Below are positions 24,815 to 32,814 of a DNA stretch of 51,920 nt, one piece after another; positions within the stretch are counted from its first letter, which is position 1, and each line of letters begins with the position of its first letter. Both the position numbers and the translations under genes were made by a program. The DNA comes from Variovorax sp. Sphag1AA (GTDB taxonomy: Bacteria; Pseudomonadota; Gammaproteobacteria; Burkholderiales; Burkholderiaceae_C): NCBI RefSeq assembly GCF_014192575.1, contig NZ_JACHYC010000016.1:1-51920 (forward strand). Reading direction: 5' to 3'. The notes below the pieces were generated by a model. That model had not been told where the DNA came from, ran no database searches, and saw only the letters and a program-made list of their open reading frames with translations.

Positions 24815-25734
24815 GCGCCGCGAGGCCGCTGGTCATTGCCACGCGCGGAAGTCCGCTTGCGCTGTGGCAGGCCGAGGAGGTGCGCCGGCGCCTGGAGCGC
24901 CTAGGGCATGCGGCACGCCTGGAGCGAATCGTGACGAGCGGCGATCGCATCCTTGATCGGACCCTTGACAAGATCGGCGGCAAAGGGCTTTTCACCAAGG
25001 AGATCGAGATCGCGTTGGCCGAGGGGCGTGCCGATCTCGCGGTGCACTCCCTCAAGGATGTGCCGATGGCGATGCCGGACGGATGGACGCTCGCGGCGGT
25101 CCTCGAACGCGGCGACCCCCGCGACGCCCTAGTCTCCGCGAGTGGCGCAGCGCTTGAGGCGCTGCGGCCAAATGCCCGAGTAGGCACATCGAGCCTGCGG
25201 CGCGCCATGTTGCTTGGGCGACTGCGGCCCGATCTGGAGATCACCTTTCTTCGAGGAAATATCGACGGCCGTCTCGCCAAACTGGATCGGGGCGACTTCG
25301 ATGCGGTAGTCCTGGCCTTGGCGGGACTGCGCCGCTTGGGACTCGAAAGCCGGGTGACCGAGATCTTTCAGACCGATCGGATGCTGCCCGCTGTCGGTCA
25401 AGGTGCAATCGGTATCGAGATCGCCACCGATCGAACCGACATTGCACAGAGGCTCGCGCCGCTGGTCCATGTTGAGACGACGCAATGCGTCACAGCGGAA
25501 AGGACCGTGGGCCACGAGATGCGCGCCGGTTGCTCGCAACCCTTTGCTGCTCACGCATGGCGTGAAGATGGATGGCTGACGCTCCGGGCCATTTCGGGTG
25601 AGCCAGGCTGCGCCACTCCTGTGCAGGGTCAGGCTAGCGCAAGACTGGCGCTCACCGACCTACAGGGAGCGGTGGCCTTGGGTCGCGAAGTGGCTCGACA
25701 ACTGCACGCCGCTGCTATCTCGTCGGCGCCCTGA
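24811..25734 (+). CDS. hemC: Hydroxymethylbilane synthase (porphobilinogen deaminase), extra copy in a catabolic operon
   Basis: A 307-residue HemC, full length. The enzyme condenses four porphobilinogens into hydroxymethylbilane in tetrapyrrole synthesis. Conserved residues are intact: ATRGSPLALWQA (10-21), catalytic AVHSLKDVP (Lys82, Asp83), SSLRRAM (128-133), LRGNIDGRLAKLD (147-159) and the dipyrromethane-cofactor Cys241 in EMRAGCSQPF. The segment around that Cys departs from the usual LEGGCQVPIG. The start is TTG 24811, inside the stop of the 2OG oxygenase gene (TTGA overlap); no ATG fits. No other haem gene is nearby. HemC is normally a single-copy housekeeping gene beside hemD, so this is likely a second copy recruited to the pathway. 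Confidence 0.93.
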   Translation: MSAARPLVIATRGSPLALWQAEEVRRRLERLGHAARLERIVTSGDRILDRTLDKIGGKGLFTKEIEIALAEGRADLAVHSLKDVPMAMPDGWTLAAVLERGDPRDALVSASGAALEALRPNARVGTSSLRRAMLLGRLRPDLEITFLRGNIDGRLAKLDRGDFDAVVLALAGLRRLGLESRVTEIFQTDRMLPAVGQGAIGIEIATDRTDIAQRLAPLVHVETTQCVTAERTVGHEMRAGCSQPFAAHAWREDGWLTLRAISGEPGCATPVQGQASARLALTDLQGAVALGREVARQLHAAAISSAP

Positions 25735-25749
25735 GGTTGCAGAAAGTGC

Positions 25750-26340
25750 CTAGCGCCAGTGCACGACGCCCGAAATGTCGGGGCGTGGCCGCTTGAACAA
25801 CTCGCGGGTAGTGTCCCGGTAACCGACCTGAAGCACGCCAATCACGCGGCCCGAGACGATGCCGGCGGCTCTCTCCACCTCCCTTGAGACCTGAAGGGGG
25901 GACGAACTCAGCGCCGACGCGAGATGCATGGAGGTCAATGCCAGCATCAGGTTCTGGGTGGCCGCCGCTGAGGCGAACTCCTCCTCCAGCGGGCGGACCC
26001 TGGGGTGCCGGACGTCGGGGACGCAGCCGATCACGACCGTGACTGGTGCATCGAATGCGCGGGATCGTGCCCGCAAAGGATGCCATCCCATACGCATTGC
26101 CGCCTTCTCGTAAGCTGCTGCGAGCTCGTTGCGCGCGCTGCCGGCGAAGACCGTGAAGCGCCAGGGCCGCGTGTTGAAGTGACTTGGGGCGAAGACCGCC
26201 AGCTCCAGGGCTTGTTCCAGCAGATGCCTTGGCACGTCTCGGTCTTCAAAGAAATAGACGGTGCGGCGGCGGCGGACGATGTCCTCGAAAGTGGAGGGCA
26301 GCGTGGTCGAGTGGACAGCTTCGTCGGCGGCAATGTTCAT
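25750..26340 (-). CDS. Nitroreductase-family flavoprotein, copy 2
   Basis: A 196-residue FMN oxidoreductase with FEDIVRRRRTVYFFEDRDVP, FAPSHFNTRPWRFTVF, EEFASAAATQNLMLAL and GYRDTTRELFKRPRPDISGVVHW. The blocks line up with the enzyme at 14744 (RRR[ST]VY, APSHxNTxPWRFxVx, EEFAxAAAxQNxxLAL), so the two are paralogues. AGGAG precedes ATG 26340. It is convergent with HemC (15-base gap) and divergent from the TauD-like gene. Operator copy 4 lies 36 bases upstream of its start. Confidence 0.87.
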   Translation of the reverse strand: MNIAADEAVHSTTLPSTFEDIVRRRRTVYFFEDRDVPRHLLEQALELAVFAPSHFNTRPWRFTVFAGSARNELAAAYEKAAMRMGWHPLRARSRAFDAPVTVVIGCVPDVRHPRVRPLEEEFASAAATQNLMLALTSMHLASALSSSPLQVSREVERAAGIVSGRVIGVLQVGYRDTTRELFKRPRPDISGVVHWR

Positions 26341-26375
26341 CGGATGCTCCTGATATGGCGTAAAAAAGTACCGTA

Positions 26376-26389
26376 ATGGTATACCAAAT
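26376..26389. promoter_or_regulatory. Operator copy 4 (ATGGTATACCAAAT)
   Basis: TGGTATACCA (26377-26386) is a perfect palindrome. It lies in the divergent region, close to the nitroreductase start at 26340. Confidence 0.7.
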
Positions 26390-26416
26390 AACTTGAAAGA
26401 ATGGCCCTTCGATGAG

Positions 26417-26445
26417 TTGACGATGCCATATATGTAGCCCACAAT
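26417..26445 (+). promoter_or_regulatory. Possible promoter for the TauD-like/Bug operon
   Basis: TTGACG (26417-26422), a 17-base spacer and CACAAT (26440-26445). The -35 is good and the -10 is weak. Operator copy 5 overlaps the -10. Confidence 0.4.
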
Positions 26446-26456
26446 GGCATACCAAA
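26443..26456. promoter_or_regulatory. Operator copy 5 (AATGGCATACCAAA)
   Basis: The fifth copy of the palindrome, 67 bases from copy 4 in the same divergent region and nearer the TauD-like gene. The centre-to-centre spacing is about 6.4 helical turns. Confidence 0.7.
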
Positions 26457-26545
26457 TAAACGAAGCGAGGGCCGCGCCACAGGGTGCCCGAAAAATGCAA
26501 GCGTGTGCCCGCACGAGACTGGATCACCTCAACACTGGAGTAACC

Positions 26546-27592
26546 ATGGAAGTTCTAAAGGAAGCAATTCGTGATGCGAGTGCCTGGAAGGGCAGTGACT
26601 TTCGCTCGAAGGAGGACATCACGCTGCATTTCGAGACCGAACATCTCGATGAGATCGATGCAACTCTCAAGACGGCGCGAGATGCCGGTCTGGGGTTGGA
26701 CACGCTGGAGCGCCGGCACTTCGAGTTGCCCCGCACAACCGCATTCCTTCAAGACGCACGTGAGGAGCTTCGAAGCGGGCGAGGTATCGCGATCCTGCGC
26801 GGCATTGATGCCAGCCGCTACAGCGTGCCTGAACTGGAGATGATCTATTGGGGCATCGGCACGCACTTCGGCGTGGGTGTTTCCCAAAGCGTGCTCGGCG
26901 ATCGGCTAGGACACGTCAAGGACACGACAGCCACGGATCCCCATGCGCGCGCATACCGCAACAAGCAGGAGCTGACTCCGCACACGGACACCTCCGACAT
27001 CGTCGGCCTCATGTGCGTGCGCACTGCGCGTCACGGTGGGGTGTCCATTGCGTCTAGCGTGGCTGCGGTGCATAACGTGCTCCTGGAGCGATTTCCTCAG
27101 TATCTCGAGCCGCTGTACGAAGGCTTCCCGTACCACCGTCGCGGCGAGAACCTGCCGGGCGAGGCGCCGATCACTCCGCACCGCATTCCCGTCTTCTCCT
27201 ACGTGCAGGGGCAACTGAGCACGCGATACGCGCGCTCGTACATCGAAACTGCCGCGCGGGAAAGCGGCAAGCCGTTGAATCAACTACAGATCGATGCACT
27301 GAACTGCCTCGAGCAGTTGACGTATGAAGTCGCTTTTGAATTCCAGCTGGACCCGGGCGAGATCTATCTGCTGAACAACTACGCGGTATTGCATGCGCGC
27401 ACGGCGTTCGAGAACTGGCCCGAACCTGAGCGCGCGCGGCTCTTGCTGCGACTGTGGTTGACCGCTGACGACTGGCGACATCTCGATCCACGTATCGAAG
27501 CAACGCGTGGCGGAATTTCGGCGCAGGCAGGAAAGCTGCCTTCGTTCGAACGCGCCTTCGGTTCGGGCCGGATCGCGACCCAGTCCAAGTAA
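26546..27592 (+). CDS. TauD/TfdA-family 2-oxoglutarate/Fe(II) oxygenase, copy 2
   Basis: A 348-residue enzyme. Ligands are His146-x-Asp148 (LTPHTDTSD) and His283 (LLNNYAVLHAR), with RLLLRLWL supplying the 2-oxoglutarate Arg. It shares GRGIAILRGI, YWGIGTHFG, VSQS and HVKD blocks with the enzyme at 12145, so it is a paralogue. GGAG lies 5-6 bases before ATG 26546; an in-frame ATG at 26444 falls inside operator copy 5 and is unlikely. It is followed by a Bug receptor 43 bases downstream. The substrate is unknown. Confidence 0.9.
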   Translation: MEVLKEAIRDASAWKGSDFRSKEDITLHFETEHLDEIDATLKTARDAGLGLDTLERRHFELPRTTAFLQDAREELRSGRGIAILRGIDASRYSVPELEMIYWGIGTHFGVGVSQSVLGDRLGHVKDTTATDPHARAYRNKQELTPHTDTSDIVGLMCVRTARHGGVSIASSVAAVHNVLLERFPQYLEPLYEGFPYHRRGENLPGEAPITPHRIPVFSYVQGQLSTRYARSYIETAARESGKPLNQLQIDALNCLEQLTYEVAFEFQLDPGEIYLLNNYAVLHARTAFENWPEPERARLLLRLWLTADDWRHLDPRIEATRGGISAQAGKLPSFERAFGSGRIATQSK

Positions 27593-27635
27593 GGATTCGC
27601 GTGCCCCGATCCCAAGTTAAAAGAAGGAGTTCCCC

Positions 27636-28610
27636 ATGAGAGTGAAACGCGTCTTCAGCGTCTTGGTTGCACTCGTTGTGGCCTTGGGCGCACCCGTCGG
27701 CGCCGTCGCCCAGACCTATCCCAGCAAGCCAGTGACGATGATCAATCCCTTCGCAGCGGGCGGCTCGCTCGACATCATGGCGCGCCTGCTGGCCGAGCAG
27801 CTCTCGCAACAATTGGGTCAGCCGGTGCTGGTGGAGAACCGGCCTGGTGCCGGAAGCGCCATCGGTACCGCTGTGGTCGCGCACGCGCGCCCCGACGGAT
27901 ACACCTTGCTGATCACTGCAGGCAACATCGTGTCGGCACAAGCGCTGGGAGCGCCGGTCAACTATGACTGGAGAAAGGACTTCGTTCCGATCACGTTGCT
28001 TGGAACGATCGCGCAGGTCGTCGCGGTGCCGGAAAACTCACCTGCCAAGAGTATGAAGGATCTGGTAACTCTAGCGAGGTCTAGTCCTGGCGGGTACAGC
28101 ATTGGCTCACTGGGCGTGGGCAGCGGCGGGCACATCAATGGCAAGCGGCTGGAGCAAGTCACGGGGATCACGCTCACGGACATTCCGTTCAAGGGAATGG
28201 CGGAAACGATGACCGCGCTCGCCGGCGGACACATCCAGCTCGCCTTTGGCAATCTGCCGGAAGTGCTGACGTATCAGCGCGGCGGCCGTATTCGACCCAT
28301 TGCGGTGGCGATGCCTACGCGGTCGGAACTGGCCCCGGACCTTCCGACCCTGGCTGAGGCGGGCTACCCCAGCGTGGCCATTGTTCCTTGGTATGGTGTG
28401 CTCGCGCCTGCCGGTACTGCGCCGGATGTACTGGCGAAGCTGCAGAAGGCTTTTGTGGCAGCCTTGGGAAATCCAGCCCTCGCTGCACGCCTGAAGGAGA
28501 TGGCTATCACGCCGGTCGGGAGTTCGCCTGAAGCGTTCCGGCAGCAGCTCGAGTCCGATCATGCGATGTATGTCAGTATCGGCAAGGAGATGGGTATCAG
28601 CTTGAAGTAG
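27636..28610 (+). CDS. Bug/TctC-family periplasmic solute receptor, copy 3
   Basis: A 324-residue receptor with signal peptide (VFSVLVALVVALGAPVGAVAQ, cut near 24) and the canonical Bug start YPSKPVTMINPFAAGGSLDIMARLL, VLVENRPGAGSAIGTAVVA, IPFKGMAETMTALAGGHIQ and WYGVLAPAGTAP. AAGAAGGAG gives a strong ribosome-binding site. It is the last gene of the TauD-like unit. No TctAB membrane partners are encoded in the window. Confidence 0.92.
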   Translation: MRVKRVFSVLVALVVALGAPVGAVAQTYPSKPVTMINPFAAGGSLDIMARLLAEQLSQQLGQPVLVENRPGAGSAIGTAVVAHARPDGYTLLITAGNIVSAQALGAPVNYDWRKDFVPITLLGTIAQVVAVPENSPAKSMKDLVTLARSSPGGYSIGSLGVGSGGHINGKRLEQVTGITLTDIPFKGMAETMTALAGGHIQLAFGNLPEVLTYQRGGRIRPIAVAMPTRSELAPDLPTLAEAGYPSVAIVPWYGVLAPAGTAPDVLAKLQKAFVAALGNPALAARLKEMAITPVGSSPEAFRQQLESDHAMYVSIGKEMGISLK

Positions 28611-28948
28611 GAGAGTGCTATGTGTCGCGCGAAGGAATGAGCTTGGGCTATCCGACGGGAATCGGGTTCCAGGCTGATAAAGGGCACCCCGCCGCTTTGG
28701 ATTGAGCTGCCGAATAGCCGCAGTGCAGCGAGACCGGCCGAAGAGGAGGACAGGGTGGATGGGCGGGTCAGTGCCCTTTCCGGTCGGGGCAAGCGTAAAG
28801 AGAACGACTGGTTACTGACATCAAGTGATCCCATCAAGCTGGTAGTTTTTTGCGCCTGCACACGCTGCGCATCGATGCCCGAGAGTGGCTCGAAGAATCC
28901 ATCCGTGGCAATCGACAATGCGATCGGGCGCCCCTTGTCGACACGGAC
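28611..28948. other. 338 bp intergenic, no gene seen
   Basis: This is the convergent region between the third Bug gene and the patatin-like gene. It has no frame with recognisable content and no strong hairpin. Confidence 0.5.
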
Positions 28949-29908
28949 TCACTGCAGAGCGGTGCTCTCGGACTTCCCTGTGCCGCGGCCGTCTAGTAGG
29001 TCGAGGATTGTGGGAATTGCAGCCCGCGCCATCGTGTATCCGGCGAGGATCGCATCGTCGCGTTGCGTGATGCTCTTCATGTCCTTCACGCTAATGCTGG
29101 GCGCGATGACAACATCCGCTTCAGCCGTCTCGGCGTGACTCACCAGACAGGTCTGCGTTTGGGCCACCTTGGTGAGCGTTGTGAGGAACGACATTCCGGA
29201 TGCACGCGGGCTATTGCAGTAGATGTCCACGCCAATCACCACGTCAGCGCCCAGCGCCCGCGCGAAGCGCACTGGAACCAGACTCGAGATTCCGCCATCG
29301 ACGAGCGGACCATGCGGCGAATCCACCGGCTGCATGGCGCCTGGCACAGCCGCCGACGCGCGCACGGCCATTCCTGCGTCGCCGCCGTCGAGGAGAAGGG
29401 GCTCACCGCTATCGATGGCCGCGGCCACCGCTCCGAAGCGGCGTGGCATCGATTCGATAGGCCGCGTCATCGATGAGACCCATCGGGTCAGGGCATCGCC
29501 ACGCATGAAGGAGGCTGAGCTGATGTGCCAGTCCGTCAGGCTTGCTACATCGAGGTTTTCTGCCAGATTCCTGATCTCCGCCGGGCTCTTGCCGCTGGAA
29601 TACAGTGCGCCGATGACAGCACCTACGGAAGTGCCCGCCACGACCTCGATGTCGATCCCGGCTTCGTCGAGCGCCTGAAGTACGCCAACGTGGGCATAGC
29701 CGCGCAACCCGCCGCCGCCCAGCGCAAGGCCCACCACCGGGCGGGAAGAAGGCGCCTTGGCCTTGCGCAGAGTATCTCCGCGCACTTCCTCCAGCGTACG
29801 TACCGAAGCTGCTTCGGCGGCCTTCGTCTCATGAAGCGAACCGCATCCCGCAATCAATGCGGCCGCCAAGGCGACGACCGAGCACGCGAATCCGTTGGGT
29901 AGCTTCAT
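28949..29908 (-). CDS. Patatin-like phospholipase lipoprotein
   Basis: A 319-residue serine hydrolase of the RssA/patatin family. The N-terminus is a lipoprotein signal (VVALAAALIAGC, lipobox LIAGC, lipid Cys22). The catalytic dyad is visible: oxyanion GGGGLRGYAHVG (of about residues 64-75), nucleophile elbow GTSVGAV and Asp in DGGISSLVP. It probably acts on membrane lipids from the periplasmic face. It is unrelated to the catabolic genes on either side. Confidence 0.9.
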   Translation of the reverse strand: MKLPNGFACSVVALAAALIAGCGSLHETKAAEAASVRTLEEVRGDTLRKAKAPSSRPVVGLALGGGGLRGYAHVGVLQALDEAGIDIEVVAGTSVGAVIGALYSSGKSPAEIRNLAENLDVASLTDWHISSASFMRGDALTRWVSSMTRPIESMPRRFGAVAAAIDSGEPLLLDGGDAGMAVRASAAVPGAMQPVDSPHGPLVDGGISSLVPVRFARALGADVVIGVDIYCNSPRASGMSFLTTLTKVAQTQTCLVSHAETAEADVVIAPSISVKDMKSITQRDDAILAGYTMARAAIPTILDLLDGRGTGKSESTALQ

Positions 29909-29926
29909 TTGCGTTTCGGCGAGGCA

Positions 29927-30739
29927 TCAAGCCTTCGCGCGAAGCATCGACCGCATAGCGGCAAGGAACTGCTCATCCGTGCTGTTCCAGCGCGCGTTGG
30001 CAAGGTGGTCGCTGTCCGGGCCGGCGGGGAAGCGCAGTCTTTCCGTCTCGTCGGTTGCCGCGGCGAAGACCGCTGCCGCGACCTGGTCCGCGACAGTCAC
30101 GGCGCCCGGGCTTTCGAACTGCGCCAGCAGTTGTCCGGCATAGGCCTGGTAAGGCGCGGAGACGAGCCCGTTCATGCGTTCCATGCCGTTGGCGGAGAAC
30201 GCCGTTCCCGGACCGTAGCCCGGCTCGACGAGCCGCACACGGATGCCCAGCGAGTCGAGCTCGAAGAACAGTGATTCGGTGAAGCCTTCGATGGCCCACT
30301 TGCTCGCGGCGTACGGCGCGACCATCGGCATGCCTGCGAAACAGACGCTGGAGGTCACATTGATGATCGTGCCCTCGCCGCGCTCGCGCATGTGCGGAAT
30401 GACGGCCTGCGTCATCGCCATCGTCCCGAAGGTGTTCGTCTCGAAGATCTCGCGGATGGTCTTCCTGGGCGTGACCTCGAAAGCCGAGAGCAGGCCGATG
30501 CCGGCGTTGTTCACCAGCACGTCGATCTTGCCGAAGGCGGCAATGCTGTGGCGGATGGCGTGGTCGATGCTGGCATCGTCGGTCACGTCGAGCTGGACCA
30601 CGCGCAGGCGGTCGTGTCCGGACATGCCGGGATCGGGCTGGCGCATCGTGGCGATGACCTTCCACCCCTGCTCCAGGAAGTGCTCCGCAGTTGCCTTGCC
30701 ATAGCCCGAAGAGCAGCCTGTGATCAGTACGGTTTTCAT
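29927..30739 (-). CDS. Short-chain dehydrogenase/reductase (classical SDR)
   Basis: A 270-residue NAD(P)-dependent oxidoreductase. The cofactor motif is TGCSSGYGKATA, with Tyr in place of the common Ile/Leu of TGxxxGIG. Further motifs are NNAG in LVNNAGIG, the catalytic Ser in VTSSVCF and YAASK. An AAGGA site precedes ATG 30739. It is divergent from the AraC regulator over a 95-base gap, so probably controlled by it. The substrate is unknown; the family pattern fits carbonyl or alcohol reductases. Confidence 0.9.
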   Translation of the reverse strand: MKTVLITGCSSGYGKATAEHFLEQGWKVIATMRQPDPGMSGHDRLRVVQLDVTDDASIDHAIRHSIAAFGKIDVLVNNAGIGLLSAFEVTPRKTIREIFETNTFGTMAMTQAVIPHMRERGEGTIINVTSSVCFAGMPMVAPYAASKWAIEGFTESLFFELDSLGIRVRLVEPGYGPGTAFSANGMERMNGLVSAPYQAYAGQLLAQFESPGAVTVADQVAAAVFAAATDETERLRFPAGPDSDHLANARWNSTDEQFLAAMRSMLRAKA

Positions 30740-30834
30740 GTTCGATCCTTCAAGGAGATAAATGGACAGTCGATGGAAGGGACCGATGCTAGGAGGCTTG
30801 ACCAAGACGATCAATGGCGTTTAGTCTTTCAATC

Positions 30835-31812
30835 ATGCGAGATCGTCTAAACGCTGACCCATTGGCCGCCATCGTTGCCTTGCTCCGTCCACAGACCGTC
30901 CTGTCGAAGTTCGTCAGCGGTTCGGGCAGTTGGGCTGTGCAGTACCCCAACTATGGCCAGCCCAGTTTTGCCCTCATGCTGGAGGGCTCCTGCTGGCTCG
31001 CCCTCGAATCCAACGAACCCTTCCTGATGGAGCCCGGCGACTACGTGCTTATGCCGGCCACGCCCGGCTTCCGGATGGGGAGCGACCTCGAGGCGCTGGA
31101 GCGGCCCACCATGCGCATCGCCGAGGCCACCCCGGCCCGCGAGGTCCGGCACGGCATCCAGGAAGACGAGGCGGCCGTGCGAATGCTGGGCGGGTACTTC
31201 GTCTTCGACCCGACGAACGCACCGCTGCTGGTTGGCCTGCTGCCGGCCGTGGTCCACATCAAGGCCGACGATCCCGGCGCGGAGCGACTGACGTGGATCG
31301 CCCGCGCCATCGGCGAAGAGAGCTCGACGCAACGGGCGGGCGGCGACGCCATCCTGACGCGGCTCGTCGAGGTCATGCTGATCGAGGCCTTGCGCTGGCG
31401 CCCGGTGCACGAGGACGCTGCCGCCCCGCTCGGCGGTCTTCTCGCGGGACTGGCAGATGTCCGCATGGCGAAGGCGCTTCGGCTCATCCACGAGGACGTG
31501 GCGCGCCGCTGGACGATCGAGGGCCTCGCGGACGAGCTGGGCATGTCGCGCGCCGCATTTGCCGCCCGCTTCATGCAGGTGATGGGCGTGCCGCCCATGG
31601 AATACGTCTTGCGTTGGCGCATGGCCCTGGCGAAGGACATGCTGTGGCACGACGGTCTCTCGCTCGGGGAAGTCGCGCATGGCATCGGCTACCAGTCGGC
31701 GAGCGCCTTCAGCGCGGCCTTCAGCCGATCGGTGGGCGTCTCGCCGAGCGCGTTTGCGCGCGCAGGGCGCGTCGATGCCTTGCCGACGACCCAGAACCAG
31801 ACCGGAGCTTGA
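30835..31812 (+). CDS. AraC-family regulator with N-terminal cupin domain
   Basis: A 325-residue regulator. The N-terminal half resembles cupin_6 (DPLAAIVALLRPQTVLSKFV, GDYVLMPATPGFRM). The C-terminal half holds two helix-turn-helix motifs (WTIEGLADELGMSRAAFAAR and LSLGEVAHGIGYQSASAFSA, then FSRSVGVSPSAF). This type (COG2207, DUF6597/cupin_6) usually activates an adjacent SDR or aldo/keto reductase gene, and here the SDR is divergent. Three bases separate its stop from the LysR start, so read-through into the next regulator is likely. Confidence 0.9.
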   Translation: MRDRLNADPLAAIVALLRPQTVLSKFVSGSGSWAVQYPNYGQPSFALMLEGSCWLALESNEPFLMEPGDYVLMPATPGFRMGSDLEALERPTMRIAEATPAREVRHGIQEDEAAVRMLGGYFVFDPTNAPLLVGLLPAVVHIKADDPGAERLTWIARAIGEESSTQRAGGDAILTRLVEVMLIEALRWRPVHEDAAAPLGGLLAGLADVRMAKALRLIHEDVARRWTIEGLADELGMSRAAFAARFMQVMGVPPMEYVLRWRMALAKDMLWHDGLSLGEVAHGIGYQSASAFSAAFSRSVGVSPSAFARAGRVDALPTTQNQTGA

Positions 31813-31815
31813 CCC

Positions 31816-32796
31816 ATGAACGAACGCATCAATGCCAGACCGATCTCCACGATCAACCTGAGTCGAAAGCTCAAGCTGAGCCAGATGATGGTGTTCGCGC
31901 GGGTGCTCGACACCGGATCGTTCATTCGCGCCGCCAATGAGCTTGGATTGACGCAGCCCGCCATCTCGAAGGCCATCTTCGAACTCGAGTCGTTCTTCGA
32001 TGAAGAACTGTTCAACCGATCGAACCGCGGCGTCACACCCACCGAGTTCGGACTCATGCTCGGCCGCCGCGTGCGATCGCTGATCGCGGAGCTTCGCTTC
32101 ATGACCGACGAGGTCCACGCATTCCGCAAAGGCGACACGGGGCACCTCATCGTCGGAACGCTGATCGCGGCTTCGGCCGTCCTGCTTCCGAGAGCGATTG
32201 CGCAATTGCAGGACGAGGCACCCGGCGTGCTCGTCACGATCCAGGAGGGGACTGCGGCGCAGCTGTTTCCAAAGCTCATGACGGGCGAGATCGACATCGT
32301 CGTCGGGCGCCTGCCCGAGCGGGATTCGCAGCTCTACACCTCGCTTCCGATCAGGCATGAGGAGCTCTACGGCGAAGAGTTCAGCGTGGTCTGCGGTACG
32401 GACCACCCGCTTGCCGGACGAGAGGATGTGGCCGTCGCCGAGCTCGCGGACGCCGCATGGATCTTCCCCTTGCCGGAGTCCCCCGCCCGGATGGCGGCCG
32501 AGAAGATGTTCCACGACGCGGGCATCCCGGTGCCAATACCGAGGGTCGAGTCGCTGTCCCTGCTCGCCAACCTGGGGCTGATGCTTCACAGCGACCTGCT
32601 TTCATTCATGCCGCGTGCCGCAGCGGTTCAATTGATGAGGGTCGGCAGCCTGTCGATTCTTTCGATGCCCGCGATGCACAACGCGGGGCGCGTCGGGTTC
32701 TCGATCAGGGCGGACAAGGATCTTGCGCCGTCCTGCAAGCGATTCCTGATGTGCCTCAGGCGGGCCGCCGTCGACCTGACCCAGGTTTCGGAGTGA
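31816..32796 (+). CDS. LysR-family regulator adjoining the nitrobenzoate locus
   Basis: A 326-residue LTTR with an extended N-terminus (about 20 residues before the helix-turn-helix). The DNA-binding part reads LSQMMVFARVLDTGSFIRAA, then LGLTQPAISKAIFELESFFD. The effector domain (GHLIVGTLIAASAVLLPRAI, LMTGEIDIVVGRLPERD) resembles the PcaQ/GbpR subgroup of aromatic-catabolism regulators. It is convergent with the NbaA-like gene (18-base gap) and is the nearest regulator to the two nba-type operons, so it is the likely local activator. Control of those operons is inferred from position only. Confidence 0.88.
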   Translation: MNERINARPISTINLSRKLKLSQMMVFARVLDTGSFIRAANELGLTQPAISKAIFELESFFDEELFNRSNRGVTPTEFGLMLGRRVRSLIAELRFMTDEVHAFRKGDTGHLIVGTLIAASAVLLPRAIAQLQDEAPGVLVTIQEGTAAQLFPKLMTGEIDIVVGRLPERDSQLYTSLPIRHEELYGEEFSVVCGTDHPLAGREDVAVAELADAAWIFPLPESPARMAAEKMFHDAGIPVPIPRVESLSLLANLGLMLHSDLLSFMPRAAAVQLMRVGSLSILSMPAMHNAGRVGFSIRADKDLAPSCKRFLMCLRRAAVDLTQVSE

Positions 32797-32814
32797 CGCG
32801 CCGACTTCGCACGG

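Noticed and set aside
30847..32589. A 580-residue open frame on the minus strand
   Set aside because: It is antisense to the AraC and LysR genes, whose domains are unmistakable. Long antisense frames are expected in high-GC DNA.
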